Positions 5,696-5,994 of a stretch of DNA of 5,994 nt are shown here, piece after piece. Source of the stretch: an uncultured Lachnospiraceae bacterium (lineage in GTDB: Bacteria; Bacillota; Clostridia; Lachnospirales; Lachnospiraceae); contig CAMWOK010000197.1 in NCBI GenBank assembly GCA_947175845.1, positions 1-5,994 of the forward strand, read 5' to 3'. Each line of letters opens with the position of its first letter. Position 1 is the first letter of the stretch. Under the pieces are notes generated by a model. That model had not been told where the DNA came from. It saw only the letters and a list, made by a program, of their open reading frames with translations, and did no database searches. Made by a program: the position numbers and the translations under genes.

Positions 5696-5721
5696 AAAAA
5701 CGCTCCCAAAACATGGGAGCG
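5696..5721 (-). terminator. Intrinsic terminator after rplQ
   Basis: In minus-strand RNA, CGCUCCCA (5714-5721) pairs perfectly with UGGGAGCG (5701-5708) around a 5-nt loop, followed at once by UUUUU (5696-5700). It begins 19 nt beyond the rplQ stop. On the plus strand the stem is followed by CCAAAA, so it works in one direction only. It should end the ribosomal protein operon to which rplQ belongs. Confidence 0.88.
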
Positions 5722-5740
5722 CCAAAAAACAATTTTGTTA

Positions 5741-5994
5741 TTAAACCAGCTCGAGCACTACCTGCATAGCACCATCGCCCTTGCGCTGACCAATCTTGAT
5801 AATTCTCGTATATCCGCCGTTGCGTCCTGCATACTTCGGAGCAATTTCGTCAAACAGCTTTGCGACAAGGTCAATCTCCTTGGTGTCTCTCTTCTTGCCG
5901 GCATTCTTTGTCGGAACTTCTTTCACAGAATACAGCACTTTGAGCATCTGTCTTCTCGCGTGAAGTCTGGAAGGCAGATCCTTCTTGATTTCCT
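5741..5994 (-). CDS. rplQ: 50S ribosomal protein L17, C-terminal part (5' end outside window)
   Basis: L17 (bL17) is a large-subunit protein near the peptide exit region and is usually the last gene of the rpoA-containing ribosomal operon. The window holds 83 complete C-terminal codons plus the TAA stop; the frame runs through the right edge without a stop. Recognisable parts are ARRQMLKVLYSVKEV, then KLFDEIAPKYAGRNGGYTRI, and the end GDGAMQVVLELV, all matching the conserved C-terminal half. Between KEV and AKLFDEI is a lysine-rich segment (PTKNAGKKRDTKEIDLV) that appears longer than in the short E. coli type, as I recall for Clostridia. An internal ATG at 5945-5947 is not the start, because conserved residues precede it. 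The terminator follows directly. Confidence 0.93.
   Translation of the reverse strand, partial: EIKKDLPSRLHARRQMLKVLYSVKEVPTKNAGKKRDTKEIDLVAKLFDEIAPKYAGRNGGYTRIIKIGQRKGDGAMQVVLELV

Noticed and set aside
5558..5737. A 59-codon stop-free minus-strand frame through the rplQ terminator and the inverted repeat.
   Set aside because: Its only ATG is close to its end, it begins in a terminator hairpin and overlaps the start of the J-domain gene in another frame. A stretch this long without a stop is expected by chance often enough.
1..5994. CRISPR arrays, tRNA or rRNA genes, insertion sequences, phage or toxin-antitoxin genes.
   Set aside because: No repeat-spacer pattern, transposase motif, cloverleaf or accessory gene could be seen; the content is core housekeeping throughout.

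Overview
The window reads as a conserved housekeeping segment of a Gram-positive, Clostridia-type chromosome, most likely a member of the Lachnospiraceae. That placement is inferred from the gene order, the consistently GGAGG-like ribosome binding sites and the character of the proteins; no database search was possible. Every gene I can support lies on the minus strand, so transcription runs from high to low coordinates.

In transcription order: the C-terminal part of rplQ (ribosomal protein L17, entering from the right edge) ends in a clear intrinsic terminator. A short intergenic stretch follows with a 17-bp inverted repeat and only a weak candidate promoter. Then comes a tightly packed five-gene unit: a J-domain protein of unknown role, ecfA1 and ecfA2 (the two ATPases of a group II ECF vitamin transporter), ecfT (its membrane scaffold) and truA (tRNA pseudouridine synthase). 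The last three junctions are a 14-nt gap, an 8-nt overlap and a 4-nt overlap, so cotranscription and translational coupling are likely. A possible 56-codon small ORF overlaps the truA stop by 4 nt and contains a strong GC-rich hairpin. After about 170 bp without a supported gene there is a near-consensus sigma-A promoter (TTGACA, 17 bp, TATAAT), a structured leader of about 175 nt, and the rplM-rpsI pair (ribosomal proteins L13 and S9). rpsI leaves the left edge at what appears to be its penultimate residue.

Functionally, ecfA1, ecfA2 and ecfT make the shared energising module that works with separately encoded substrate-binding S components, none of which is in this window. TruA and the three ribosomal proteins serve translation. 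The strong promoter and folded leader ahead of rplM fit independent, possibly autoregulated expression of L13 and S9.

I found no convincing new biological system. The points most worth a second look are the J-domain protein inside the ECF operon, the inverted repeat ahead of it, the small ORF after truA, and the rplM leader with the palindrome just upstream of its promoter.
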